A DNA stretch of 5,470 bases from Dehalococcoidia bacterium (GTDB taxonomy: Bacteria; Chloroflexota; Dehalococcoidia; JACPQF01), in the NCBI GenBank assembly GCA_030650265.1, contig JAUSEJ010000856.1, positions 1 through 5,470 of the forward strand. The letters are read 5' to 3'. A model generated the notes under the pieces. That model did no database searches, was not told the DNA's origin, and was given only the letters and a program-made list of their open reading frames with translations. Shown piece by piece: positions 1 to 5,300 of this stretch (within the stretch, counting starts at the first letter, position 1; each line of letters starts with the position of its first letter). A program made the position numbers and the translations under genes.

Positions 1-1007
1 ACACTTCCACCCAGCAGATTGGCCAGACGCGCGATATAGCGCCCGTATGCGATTGGTTCTTTGAAGGGCTCCGTAAAGGTAGTAGAAACCAGCAGAGCGA
101 AATTGGTGTTATCGGTCTTGCGATCGGCATAGCTGTGCCCATTGACACTTATGACCGGATCGTCGCCGGCGGTGAACTCCTGGGTAACCTCGCCGAAAGG
201 GCACATGCAGAAGGTGCGCACTCGGTCATCGAAGGACTTGGAGAAATATTCCAGCTTGGACTCGTAAAGGACGTCGGTGAGGCCGGTCAAGACTGAAGCC
301 GGGACCTCCACTCGGACCCCCAGGTCCACAGCATTGCGAGTAAGCTCCAGCCCGAGCCTGGCGGACTCCCGAGCCAGCCAATCGGCCCCTTCGCGCCCGG
401 GAGCGACGATCAGGTACTCGCAGCCTATCTCCTCGCCCTCGCTGGTTTGGACCCCCGTCACCCGCCCGTCTTCGACCATTATATGGGCAGCGGCGGTCTG
501 CAGTCTGACCTCGGCACGCGTACGCAGGAAGTCGAATAGACGTTGAGAGATCTCCTGACAATGTTCGGTGCCCAGATGGCGAATGGGTACAGGCGTCAGA
601 CGCATCTCGGCCTGAGAAGCCCTGGCTCTTATGGAGTCGATGCCATCTCCCGTACCGTAGATCCGGGTGGGGGCGCCAAAGCGCAGGTAGACATCATCGG
701 CATAGTGGATCAACTCTTCGGCGGGCCCCCGGCCCAGGTACTCGGCAAGTCGCCCCCCGATTTCGGCAGAGAGGGTAAGCTTGCCGTCGCTGAAGGCCCC
801 GGCGCCTCCCCAACCACTCACCAAGTCGCACGGCGAGCAGTAGGTGCAATTCGTCGTTTTGTCCTTGGTAGGGCAGGAGCGCCCCTGGATGTCCTTCCCC
901 TTTTCCAGAACCAGAACCTTGAGGTCGCTGTGGGTAGTTAGCTCCAGGGTGGCGAACATCCCAGCAGGACCCGCCCCCACTACTACCACGTCGTACCTAC
1001 CGCCCAT
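1..1007 (-). CDS. FAD-dependent dehydrogenase of the COG2509 type (N-terminal 335 residues, cut by the window edge)
   Basis: The frame is open from ATG at 1007 to the left edge without a stop; an in-frame TGA two codons upstream makes 1007 the first possible ATG. The N-terminus is a Rossmann dinucleotide fold: YDVVVVGAGPAG with the GxGxxG at 11-16, and the acidic residue E35 ending the second strand (VLVLEKGKD). A cysteine cluster C45-x8-C54-x2-C57-x2-C60 leads into SGWGGAGAFSDGKLTL (64-79), a signature of this family of FAD-binding proteins. Later landmarks are PIRHLGTEH, YLIVAPGREGADWL, AVDLGVRVEVP, FDDRVRTFCMCPFGE and VNGHSYADRKTDNTNFALLVS. Family members are about 450-480 residues, so roughly a quarter is missing. 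The physiological reaction of the family is not known to me. The upstream AGGTGA-like GGTGA (1015-1011) is too near the ATG to be a good ribosome site. Confidence 0.93.
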   Translation of the reverse strand, partial: MGGRYDVVVVGAGPAGMFATLELTTHSDLKVLVLEKGKDIQGRSCPTKDKTTNCTYCSPCDLVSGWGGAGAFSDGKLTLSAEIGGRLAEYLGRGPAEELIHYADDVYLRFGAPTRIYGTGDGIDSIRARASQAEMRLTPVPIRHLGTEHCQEISQRLFDFLRTRAEVRLQTAAAHIMVEDGRVTGVQTSEGEEIGCEYLIVAPGREGADWLARESARLGLELTRNAVDLGVRVEVPASVLTGLTDVLYESKLEYFSKSFDDRVRTFCMCPFGEVTQEFTAGDDPVISVNGHSYADRKTDNTNFALLVSTTFTEPFKEPIAYGRYIARLANLLGGS

Positions 1008-1021
1008 TAGTCACCGTGAGC

Positions 1022-1050
1022 ATTCTACAATGACCCTATGGTACTGTCAA
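1022..1050 (-). promoter_or_regulatory. Near-consensus sigma70-type promoter of the FAD dehydrogenase gene
   Basis: On the minus strand a perfect -35 box TTGACA (1050-1045) is followed by a 17-bp spacer and the -10 box TAGAAT (1027-1022), a 5/6 match to TATAAT. The -10 ends only 14 nt before the ATG at 1007. With initiation about 7 nt after the -10 (near 1015), the leader would be only about 7-8 nt. This makes the FAD gene an independent transcription unit even though it lies in the same direction as the upstream genes. Confidence 0.75.
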
Positions 1051-1083
1051 ACACCCAGGGGTCGACATTCTTCCATTCAGATG

Positions 1084-1102
1084 GCGCAAGACATGCTTGC
1101 GC
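1084..1102. repeat. 7-bp stem-loop upstream of the FAD gene promoter
   Basis: GCGCAAG (1084-1090) and CTTGCGC (1096-1102) enclose ACATG. The centre lies about 45 bp upstream of the -35 box at 1050-1045, a position compatible with an activator site as well as a small RNA hairpin. Its short length makes chance plausible. Confidence 0.3.
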
Positions 1103-1137
1103 GCCTGCCGGGAGCAACTAGATTCACAACGACGAAG

Positions 1138-1161
1138 GTGGCCGACACGGCGGTCGGCCAC
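1138..1161. repeat. 9-bp perfect stem-loop in the lipoprotein-FAD gene intergenic region
   Basis: GTGGCCGAC (1138-1146) and GTCGGCCAC (1153-1161) enclose a 6-nt loop. On the minus strand it is followed by CTTCGTCGTTGTG, mildly T-rich but not a T-run. It could be a secondary terminator behind the hairpin at 1238-1277. It lies about 90 bp upstream of the -35 box of the next gene. Confidence 0.4.
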
Positions 1162-1237
1162 TACGGGGCGAGCGGCCTTGAACTTCTCAATAGACTGATC
1201 GAGCAAAGCCCGAGGATACAGGGGTGGACGCCCTGGA

Positions 1238-1277
1238 CACGAGACCGAGTCGGTTTCGGAACCGACTCGGTCTCGTG
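1238..1277 (-). terminator. Perfect 18-bp hairpin after the lipoprotein gene (U-less terminator or 3'-end stabiliser)
   Basis: Arms CACGAGACCGAGTCGGTT (1238-1255) and its exact complement (1260-1277) enclose a 4-nt loop (TCGG on the plus strand, CCGA in the minus-strand RNA). It begins 10 nt after the TAG stop of the lipoprotein gene, the usual place for a terminator. Neither side has a T-run, so it is not a canonical intrinsic terminator. Each arm also contains its own 11-bp palindrome (ACCGAGTCGGT and ACCGACTCGGT), centred 17 bp apart, so a protein-binding site is an alternative. A competing short stem (GGTCT with AGACC) can form between the region just after the stop codon and the proximal arm. 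Confidence 0.6.
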
Positions 1278-1287
1278 GTTTCAGACC

Positions 1288-2445
1288 CTACTTATAGACG
1301 CCAAGCTTCTCTACAGCAGCCTTTGCCCAGGACGGGTCCACGATCTTGTCCATATCGATCCTGTCTTTTTGGAGACCAGCCTGGATGTAATATTCCTGAT
1401 CGTCTGCCATGCTCGCCTTGTTGGTCTCACCATTCGGATTCAAGCCGGGCACCGCCATCTTGTCGTAAAGGGCCGCATCTTTCACCGTGGTGGCTTTAGC
1501 GAGAATAGAGACGACATCAGCCTTCTTCAGGGGGTCTTTCTTGATGAAGGCGTCGTTGTAATCCCTTACGCCTTTGAGATAGGCCATCATAAATCGAGTC
1601 GCTGCTTCCGGGCTCTCCTTGGCGAACTTGCCCGAATAGAGTATGACGGCAATCTGGTGGCCGGGAGTCATCTCGTCGGTCCGCTTGTAAATGACACCCA
1701 GGCCGCTTTCCACAATCTGGGTTACGTAGGGCTCGATGGTAACGGCGATGTCTACGCTCTTGCCTGCCAGAGCAGTGACCGCGTCCGGGTGAGCCAGCGC
1801 CACCAGGTCTAACTCTCGAGGCTTGATGCCCGCCGGGCGCAGGGCGTTGGCCAGGGCCGTCTCCGCCGTGTTGCCACCGAGGGAACTAATCGATGTGCGC
1901 CTGCCCTTGAAGTCGGCCGGGGTCCGGACCCCGGCATCCCAGAGGTCTTTGCGGACGATTATGGCCTCGAACCCCTGGCCCTTGGGCGTACTTCCCTTAT
2001 CAGCCACGATCTTGATGTCTACGTCTCGTGCGATCGCGTTGTGCAGTGCAACACCCGGGGATCCGCCCCCTACGTCCAGTTGCCCGGTGCCCAGCGGCGC
2101 AACCATGTCGTTGCCGCTGGCAAACGGAATGTATTCGACGTCCAGGCTCTGCTCCTGGAAGTAGCCTTTTTCGCGAGCGATAAGAAGCCCCGAATCGCTC
2201 ACCGAGGTCATCGAACCCAGTCGAACTTTGACGGGCGGCCCGCTCTTTTGCGCGGCCGGACTGGCGACTGCAGCGGCTGTCGGGGTTGACGCCGGAGCTG
2301 AACTCGCTGCAGGAGCAGGTTTCGCTGTCACGGCCGGAGCAGGGGTCGTCGCAGGCGTCGCGGCTTGTGGAGCGCAGGCCCCAAGCAGAAGCGAGATTAC
2401 CACCATCCCCAAGATCGCTACTTTAGACAGAGAAATGGCTTTCAA
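1288..2445 (-). CDS. ABC-transporter substrate-binding lipoprotein, NMT1/TauA/SsuA type
   Basis: Encodes 385 residues with a lipoprotein signal: Lys2 and Lys8, a hydrophobic core and the lipobox LLGAC with the modified cysteine at 24. An Ala/Pro/Thr/Ser-rich linker follows (25-71), then a periplasmic-binding fold starting VKVRLGSMTS. Family landmarks are LLIAREKGYFQEQSLDVEYIP, the glycine-rich SGNDMVAPLGTGQLDVGGGSP segment and the AGKSVDIAVTIEPYV segment. Such proteins bind small organic acids, sulfonates, pyrimidine precursors or aromatic acids outside the membrane and deliver them to an ABC permease. The start is TTG (2445-2443), not ATG, and is justified by AGGAGGT (2460-2454) with an 8-nt spacer and by the complete signal peptide beginning there. 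No permease or ATPase gene is in the window. A 154-nt gap separates it from the zinc-ribbon gene. Import of the decarboxylase substrate is inference from position. Confidence 0.95.
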   Translation of the reverse strand: MKAISLSKVAILGMVVISLLLGACAPQAATPATTPAPAVTAKPAPAASSAPASTPTAAAVASPAAQKSGPPVKVRLGSMTSVSDSGLLIAREKGYFQEQSLDVEYIPFASGNDMVAPLGTGQLDVGGGSPGVALHNAIARDVDIKIVADKGSTPKGQGFEAIIVRKDLWDAGVRTPADFKGRRTSISSLGGNTAETALANALRPAGIKPRELDLVALAHPDAVTALAGKSVDIAVTIEPYVTQIVESGLGVIYKRTDEMTPGHQIAVILYSGKFAKESPEAATRFMMAYLKGVRDYNDAFIKKDPLKKADVVSILAKATTVKDAALYDKMAVPGLNPNGETNKASMADDQEYYIQAGLQKDRIDMDKIVDPSWAKAAVEKLGVYK

Positions 2446-2460
2446 AAACTTTTACCTCCT
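2443..2460 (-). promoter_or_regulatory. Strong ribosome binding site with TTG start codon
   Basis: AGGAGGT (2460-2454), an 8-nt A/T-rich spacer, then TTG at 2445-2443. No in-frame ATG or GTG precedes the signal peptide more plausibly. The strong site probably compensates for the weak start codon. Confidence 0.8.
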
Positions 2461-2536
2461 AACGCTGTTGTATGCTGCTGGCTGTAATTGCAGGCGCCGG
2501 TTGCCGGTCGTCATCAAGAGGAGCGGCGAAAACGCA

Positions 2537-2549
2537 ATTTCGGCGAAAT
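2537..2549. repeat. 13-bp palindrome upstream of the substrate-binding protein gene
   Basis: ATTTCGGCGAAAT consists of 6-bp perfect arms around a single central base, about 90 bp upstream of the lipoprotein start, in the 154-nt gap after the zinc-ribbon gene. A partial copy (CGGCGAAAA) lies 18 bp to its left. It could be an operator for a dimeric regulator. No convincing -35/-10 pair accompanies it, so confidence is low. Confidence 0.3.
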
Positions 2550-2599
2550 CTACGGATGGAACCCCCGACGACACCACGCAGACTTCTGATGGCGGATTA

Positions 2600-2752
2600 C
2601 TAGCGATCGTCGATCTCTTTGGAGTCCTTTTGATCGAAGTACTTGTTGCAGTACGGGCAGTAAAGGTCGATGTCCTTGTGCCGGAAGTCGCCGTAGTGGG
2701 CGAAGAACTTCCCGTCGCAATGCGGGCAAGTTACCCAGAAAATCCTTGCCAT
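2600..2752 (-). CDS. 50-residue zinc-ribbon protein, possible UbiD accessory subunit
   Basis: A short gene beginning MARIFWVTCPHCDGKFF and ending in an acidic/basic tail (KEIDDR) before TAG. Two cysteine knuckles, CPHC (9-12) and CPYC (32-35), are separated by 19 residues, the pattern of a single-zinc ribbon. Aromatic and charged residues fill the space between (HYGDFRHKDIDLY). The start is well supported: AAGGAGGT (2763-2756) lies only 3 nt before the ATG. It follows the UbiD-family gene after 76 nt. By position it resembles the small CxxC-containing D subunit of the BsdBCD/VdcBCD phenolic acid decarboxylases (about 75 residues), but I do not see sequence similarity strong enough to call it that family. 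A role in assembling or stabilising the decarboxylase is inference; a nucleic-acid-binding zinc ribbon is the alternative. Confidence 0.85.
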   Translation of the reverse strand: MARIFWVTCPHCDGKFFAHYGDFRHKDIDLYCPYCNKYFDQKDSKEIDDR

Positions 2753-2763
2753 ATTACCTCCTT
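2753..2763 (-). promoter_or_regulatory. Perfect Shine-Dalgarno of the zinc-ribbon gene
   Basis: AAGGAGGT (2763-2756) with a 3-nt spacer (AAT) before the ATG at 2752. This full anti-16S match is the main evidence that the 50-codon frame is translated. The spacer is shorter than usual. Confidence 0.75.
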
Positions 2764-2828
2764 GTGTGGCTTCCAACGACCGTTTGCCCGGGCTTTGTCC
2801 TGGCCAGAGTCTTCACAGAGAACAACGG

Positions 2829-4277
2829 TCAGGCACTCCGGATGGAGTCCAGGTGCTGCGGAATGCGATTGAGTACTTCATCGTCAATGTAATCTTCCAG
2901 CTTCACGCTTTGCAGGGCGTGATCGGGCACGTTGCTTCGTGACGGGAAGGGACGATTTACCGGGCGAGTAGCGTCGATTATCAGCTTGGAGCTCGAATGG
3001 TCATTCATCATCGAGGGGTCCAGAGGCGTGCTGCGGACCGAGCGGAGTATGTCCAGATCACGGTCCGGCTGACAGCGAGTGGCTACGGCCCACATAACCT
3101 CCTGCTCGTTGAAGGGATCGACGTCAGAGTCGACCACGATAACGTTCTTCGCGAAGTCACAGGACGCCATCGCCATGAGTGCAGCCTGGCGGCCCTGGCC
3201 CTCTACGTTTTGATCGATGGAAATGTAACAGTTGAGCCTGCAATTGCCCGACACGGCAAAGTGGACCGCTTTCACAGTCGGCACCACACCCTTGATAGCA
3301 TTGTATACGTCGCCCTCCTTCGGTATGCCACCAAGCAGCCAGCCTTCCCGGTGCGACACGAAAATGTCCTGGCAGATCGCATCGCGGCGGTGGTTAATGG
3401 CTCTCACCTGAATCACGTTGGACATCCGCTGAGGCCCGTAATATCCGGGCCACTCTCCGAAGGGCGCCTCCGGTTCTTTAACGCCCGGAAGGACCTCGCC
3501 CTCTATGACCACGTCGGCGTCGGCGGGGATCATGAACTCGGCGCCCCACGTCGCCGAGGGAACCAGGCGCAGCGGTTCCTGCATGACGCCGCTGACTACC
3601 TCATAGTCATCAACGCCGAAAGGCTGTACGTTAAGGGCTCCCAGGTAGAAAGCGGGGTGGTGGCTCATAATGATTATGACCGGCGCCGCCTCGTTGCGGG
3701 CGAAATACTTGCGGCAGATTTGCCAGTTGTGGCGGGGAGCCATGTAGAGCCCAAGCTTGGACGGACCTTTGTACATCGTGCGTTGGAAGGCCAGGTTGTA
3801 GAAGCCCCCTTCAAGGTCCCGGTGGCAAGTAGCCATGTCTATATAAGGCGCCGGGTCCATCTCGTGGTGGCGCACTATCGGCAACTCTCTCAGGTCGACC
3901 TCCGCTCCCTTACATACGACTTCCTTGACTGGCGCCTCTGATGGCTCAATTATCTGCGGAACTCCCCGCTGATTCAGTCGCGCACTGTAGGCCAGGCTCA
4001 GTCCAAAATTGGAGTCGCCGGCAGGATGACCCAAAGCTATCGCGCTCTTCTCGCGGGTCCCGAAGACATTAGTAACCAGCCGGAATCGGGAGATTTCGCC
4101 CTTCAGGTTGAGTGGCTGATCGAAAAGGACCGCCGGAAAGCGTCCCTGTTTCTCGAGGTGACGCAGGAGAGCCGTCACCTCGAATTTGGCCGGGTTCACC
4201 GGCTTGGTCACCCTGACCAGTTCATCGGGGTGCTCCGACTCTAGCAACTTGACAAAATTGGCGAGATTCAACCCCAT
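2829..4277 (-). CDS. UbiD-family prenyl-FMN-dependent (de)carboxylase
   Basis: Encodes 482 residues (E. coli UbiD and fungal Fdc1 are about 500). These cytoplasmic enzymes use prenylated FMN made by UbiX to decarboxylate, or reversibly carboxylate, aromatic or alpha,beta-unsaturated acids. Compared from memory with Aspergillus Fdc1, all key positions are present at a nearly constant offset: metal ligands N161, H183 and E226 (Fdc1 N168, H191, E233) and the catalytic R166, E270 and E275 (R173, E277, E282). They lie in NLAFQR, APRHNW, DDYEVVSG and EAPFGEW. The first glutamate motif reads EAPFGE rather than the common EGPFGE. The start is the ATG at 4277, which has AGGAG (4290-4286) 8 nt upstream; an in-frame extension to 4376 begins with a Pro/Arg-rich stretch lacking a ribosome binding site. 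Linked CoA-thioester and transport genes suggest catabolism rather than ubiquinone biosynthesis. No ubiX is in the window. The substrate is not predictable from this sequence. Confidence 0.95.
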   Translation of the reverse strand: MGLNLANFVKLLESEHPDELVRVTKPVNPAKFEVTALLRHLEKQGRFPAVLFDQPLNLKGEISRFRLVTNVFGTREKSAIALGHPAGDSNFGLSLAYSARLNQRGVPQIIEPSEAPVKEVVCKGAEVDLRELPIVRHHEMDPAPYIDMATCHRDLEGGFYNLAFQRTMYKGPSKLGLYMAPRHNWQICRKYFARNEAAPVIIIMSHHPAFYLGALNVQPFGVDDYEVVSGVMQEPLRLVPSATWGAEFMIPADADVVIEGEVLPGVKEPEAPFGEWPGYYGPQRMSNVIQVRAINHRRDAICQDIFVSHREGWLLGGIPKEGDVYNAIKGVVPTVKAVHFAVSGNCRLNCYISIDQNVEGQGRQAALMAMASCDFAKNVIVVDSDVDPFNEQEVMWAVATRCQPDRDLDILRSVRSTPLDPSMMNDHSSSKLIIDATRPVNRPFPSRSNVPDHALQSVKLEDYIDDEVLNRIPQHLDSIRSA

Positions 4278-4290
4278 AAAATGTTCTCCT
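4278..4290 (-). promoter_or_regulatory. Ribosome binding site fixing the UbiD-family start
   Basis: AGGAG at 4290-4286 lies 8 nt before the ATG at 4277. The alternative in-frame ATGs at 4307 and 4376 have no comparable motif, so they are rejected as starts. Confidence 0.7.
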
Positions 4291-4333
4291 GTATTAGTCT
4301 TTGCCATACTTGTAGAAGGGGGGGGCCGGGCAG

Positions 4334-4355
4334 GACCACTCCTTGGAGAGTGGTC
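4334..4355 (-). repeat. 8-bp perfect stem-loop between the beta-subunit and UbiD-family genes
   Basis: Arms GACCACTC and GAGTGGTC are perfectly complementary with a 6-nt loop. No T-run follows on either strand, so it is not a canonical intrinsic terminator. It lies about 125 nt after the beta-subunit stop and about 55 nt before the UbiD-family start. An attenuator, an RNA-stability element or a chance structure are all possible. Confidence 0.4.
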
Positions 4356-4480
4356 TGGTCGATCAGGAAAACGCATAGAGCGAGGACCAATACCCGAGAG
4401 AGGATGAGGCGGTCCCTGGTTGTGGTCTTCAACTCAGCACCTCAACTAATACCCGACGGATTCGAGACTGCGCGAAGCTC

Positions 4481-5284
4481 CTAGAGTCTGCCGGCCTCTC
4501 CCCGCAGCACACCGGACGGATCGATCTCAGTCCGCAGTATGTGGAACTCCTCGTCTGTCGGAGGGACAGTGACGGGGACCTCGCCCTCCGGCATGATCAA
4601 CTCGAAGCCGGTGTTGTCCACGATCTCCTTCAGTGAAGAGGACTCATGCACCGACTTGAGCCTCATCATCTTGCTCTCGGGATGGAAGTCAAACAACCCT
4701 AGAGGCGAAACGCAAAGGCGGGGACCCTCGGTGTTGATCCCGGCCTTCTTCCGGCTGTCCCATCCATCGATGTGTCCCACGGCGGAGATGAAATCGACTC
4801 GCTCGACAAAGGTCCGCTTGTTGTGACGTATGGGGAAAAGGTACGTCCGCTGGGTATTCACGGAAAACGATACATTGACCATGCCCGGGCCTCGAAGGGT
4901 AGGATGGTTGATGTCCCCTATGATATGGTTGTTGCAGTTGCCGAATTTATCCAGTTGCATTCCGTGATAGAAGAAGCACGATATGGCCCCTTCCGTCTCC
5001 GATAGCTCGAACACCTCGTAGCCGTCGACGATGGCATCGGCCTCTTGACTATAGACCACCGAAGTATGGCCGCTGAAGTGGAGGGCAGTCAGCTTGGGGT
5101 TGACGAACTGTCCGGTGGTGAGCAGGTTCATGTCGGGAGCATGCAACCTCTTCGCCAGCATACAAGCCGCGAAGGGGATGTCATGCCGGGCGCCGCCGAC
5201 GATGACCAGGTCTTCGTTTCGGAGGTCGCGCGCCAGGACCACTGCCATCTGCTCGGGCCAGGTGTACCTCAAGCTGCTATCCAT
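4481..5284 (-). CDS. Class I CoA-transferase beta subunit, GctB/IpdB-like, lacking the usual catalytic Glu
   Basis: Encodes 267 residues, close to the roughly 250-266 of GctB and IpdB. Recognisable family landmarks are the N-terminal VIVGGARHDIPF strand-loop (27-38), AKRLHAPD (44-51), the GMQLDKFGNCNN stretch (108-119), a FVERVDFIS strand, a VSPLGLFDF strand and a C-terminal EEFHILRTEIDP helix. The ATG at 5284 is chosen because AGGAGG (5300-5295) lies 10 nt upstream; 62 further in-frame codons upstream read out of frame through the alpha gene. It overlaps the alpha stop by 8 nt (ATGGATAG), implying translational coupling. Aligned from memory to Acidaminococcus GctB, the catalytic glutamate of the VESG motif (E54) is replaced by Thr57 in LLTTGQ. 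The C-terminal half resembles mycobacterial IpdB more than GctB. It may therefore be a CoA-thioester hydrolase or ring-opening enzyme rather than a transferase; this is inference. Confidence 0.88.
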   Translation of the reverse strand: MDSSLRYTWPEQMAVVLARDLRNEDLVIVGGARHDIPFAACMLAKRLHAPDMNLLTTGQFVNPKLTALHFSGHTSVVYSQEADAIVDGYEVFELSETEGAISCFFYHGMQLDKFGNCNNHIIGDINHPTLRGPGMVNVSFSVNTQRTYLFPIRHNKRTFVERVDFISAVGHIDGWDSRKKAGINTEGPRLCVSPLGLFDFHPESKMMRLKSVHESSSLKEIVDNTGFELIMPEGEVPVTVPPTDEEFHILRTEIDPSGVLRGEAGRL

Positions 5285-5300
5285 CGATCCATTTCCTCCT
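5277..5300 (-). promoter_or_regulatory. Ribosome binding site and 8-nt start/stop overlap coupling the alpha and beta subunits
   Basis: AGGAGG at 5300-5295 precedes the beta-subunit ATG (5284-5282) with a 10-nt spacer, inside the alpha coding region. The alpha stop TAG (5279-5277) falls just after the beta start, giving the overlap ATGGATAG. A second ATG at 5292-5290 is too close to the AGGAGG and out of frame with the beta gene. This decides the beta start and supports coupled translation. Confidence 0.8.

Larger units (their letters stand above)
4278..4480 (-). other. 203-nt intergenic region between the beta-subunit gene and the UbiD-family gene
   Basis: No coding potential was recognised. 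Reading on the minus strand, it contains a 12-bp direct repeat pair (TCGGGTATTAGT at 4456-4445 and TCGGGTATTGGT at 4397-4386, one mismatch, 59 bp apart), a hairpin at 4355-4334, a run of eight C (4325-4318) and the UbiD ribosome binding site. No convincing -35/-10 pair was found, so read-through from the CoA-transferase genes is the simplest assumption. The gap is much longer than the alpha/beta junction, so separate regulation or an mRNA processing site is possible. Confidence 0.5.

Noticed and set aside
226..561. 111-codon minus-strand open frame inside the FAD gene
   Set aside because: It is a different frame of the same strand. The FAD-gene frame contains the family motifs continuously through this region.
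844..1812. Long plus-strand open frame across the FAD-gene start, the intergenic region and the lipoprotein gene
   Set aside because: It overlaps two well-supported minus-strand genes. No ribosome binding site or recognisable domain was found. The intergenic part (from ATG at 1081) reads plausibly for about 68 codons but continues straight into the antisense of the lipoprotein gene.
2446..2599. Possible promoter for the lipoprotein gene (TTGATG ... TGCAAT)
   Set aside because: The spacer would be 19 bp and the -10 match only 4/6; not distinguishable from chance.
2778..2830. 7-bp inverted repeat GACCGTT...AACGGTC around the UbiD stop codon
   Set aside because: The arms are short and separated by about 40 nt with no T-run, so a terminator or operator cannot be supported.
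2997..3941. 314-codon plus-strand open frame
   Set aside because: It lies wholly antisense to the UbiD-family gene, whose catalytic residues are all intact. The plus-strand product has no recognisable motifs and is the common shadow of a GC-rich gene.
4278..4376. 33-residue N-terminal extension of the UbiD-family protein
   Set aside because: It is Pro/Arg-rich and unlike the family, crosses the C-run and hairpin, and lacks a ribosome binding site. The ATG at 4277 has AGGAG at good spacing.
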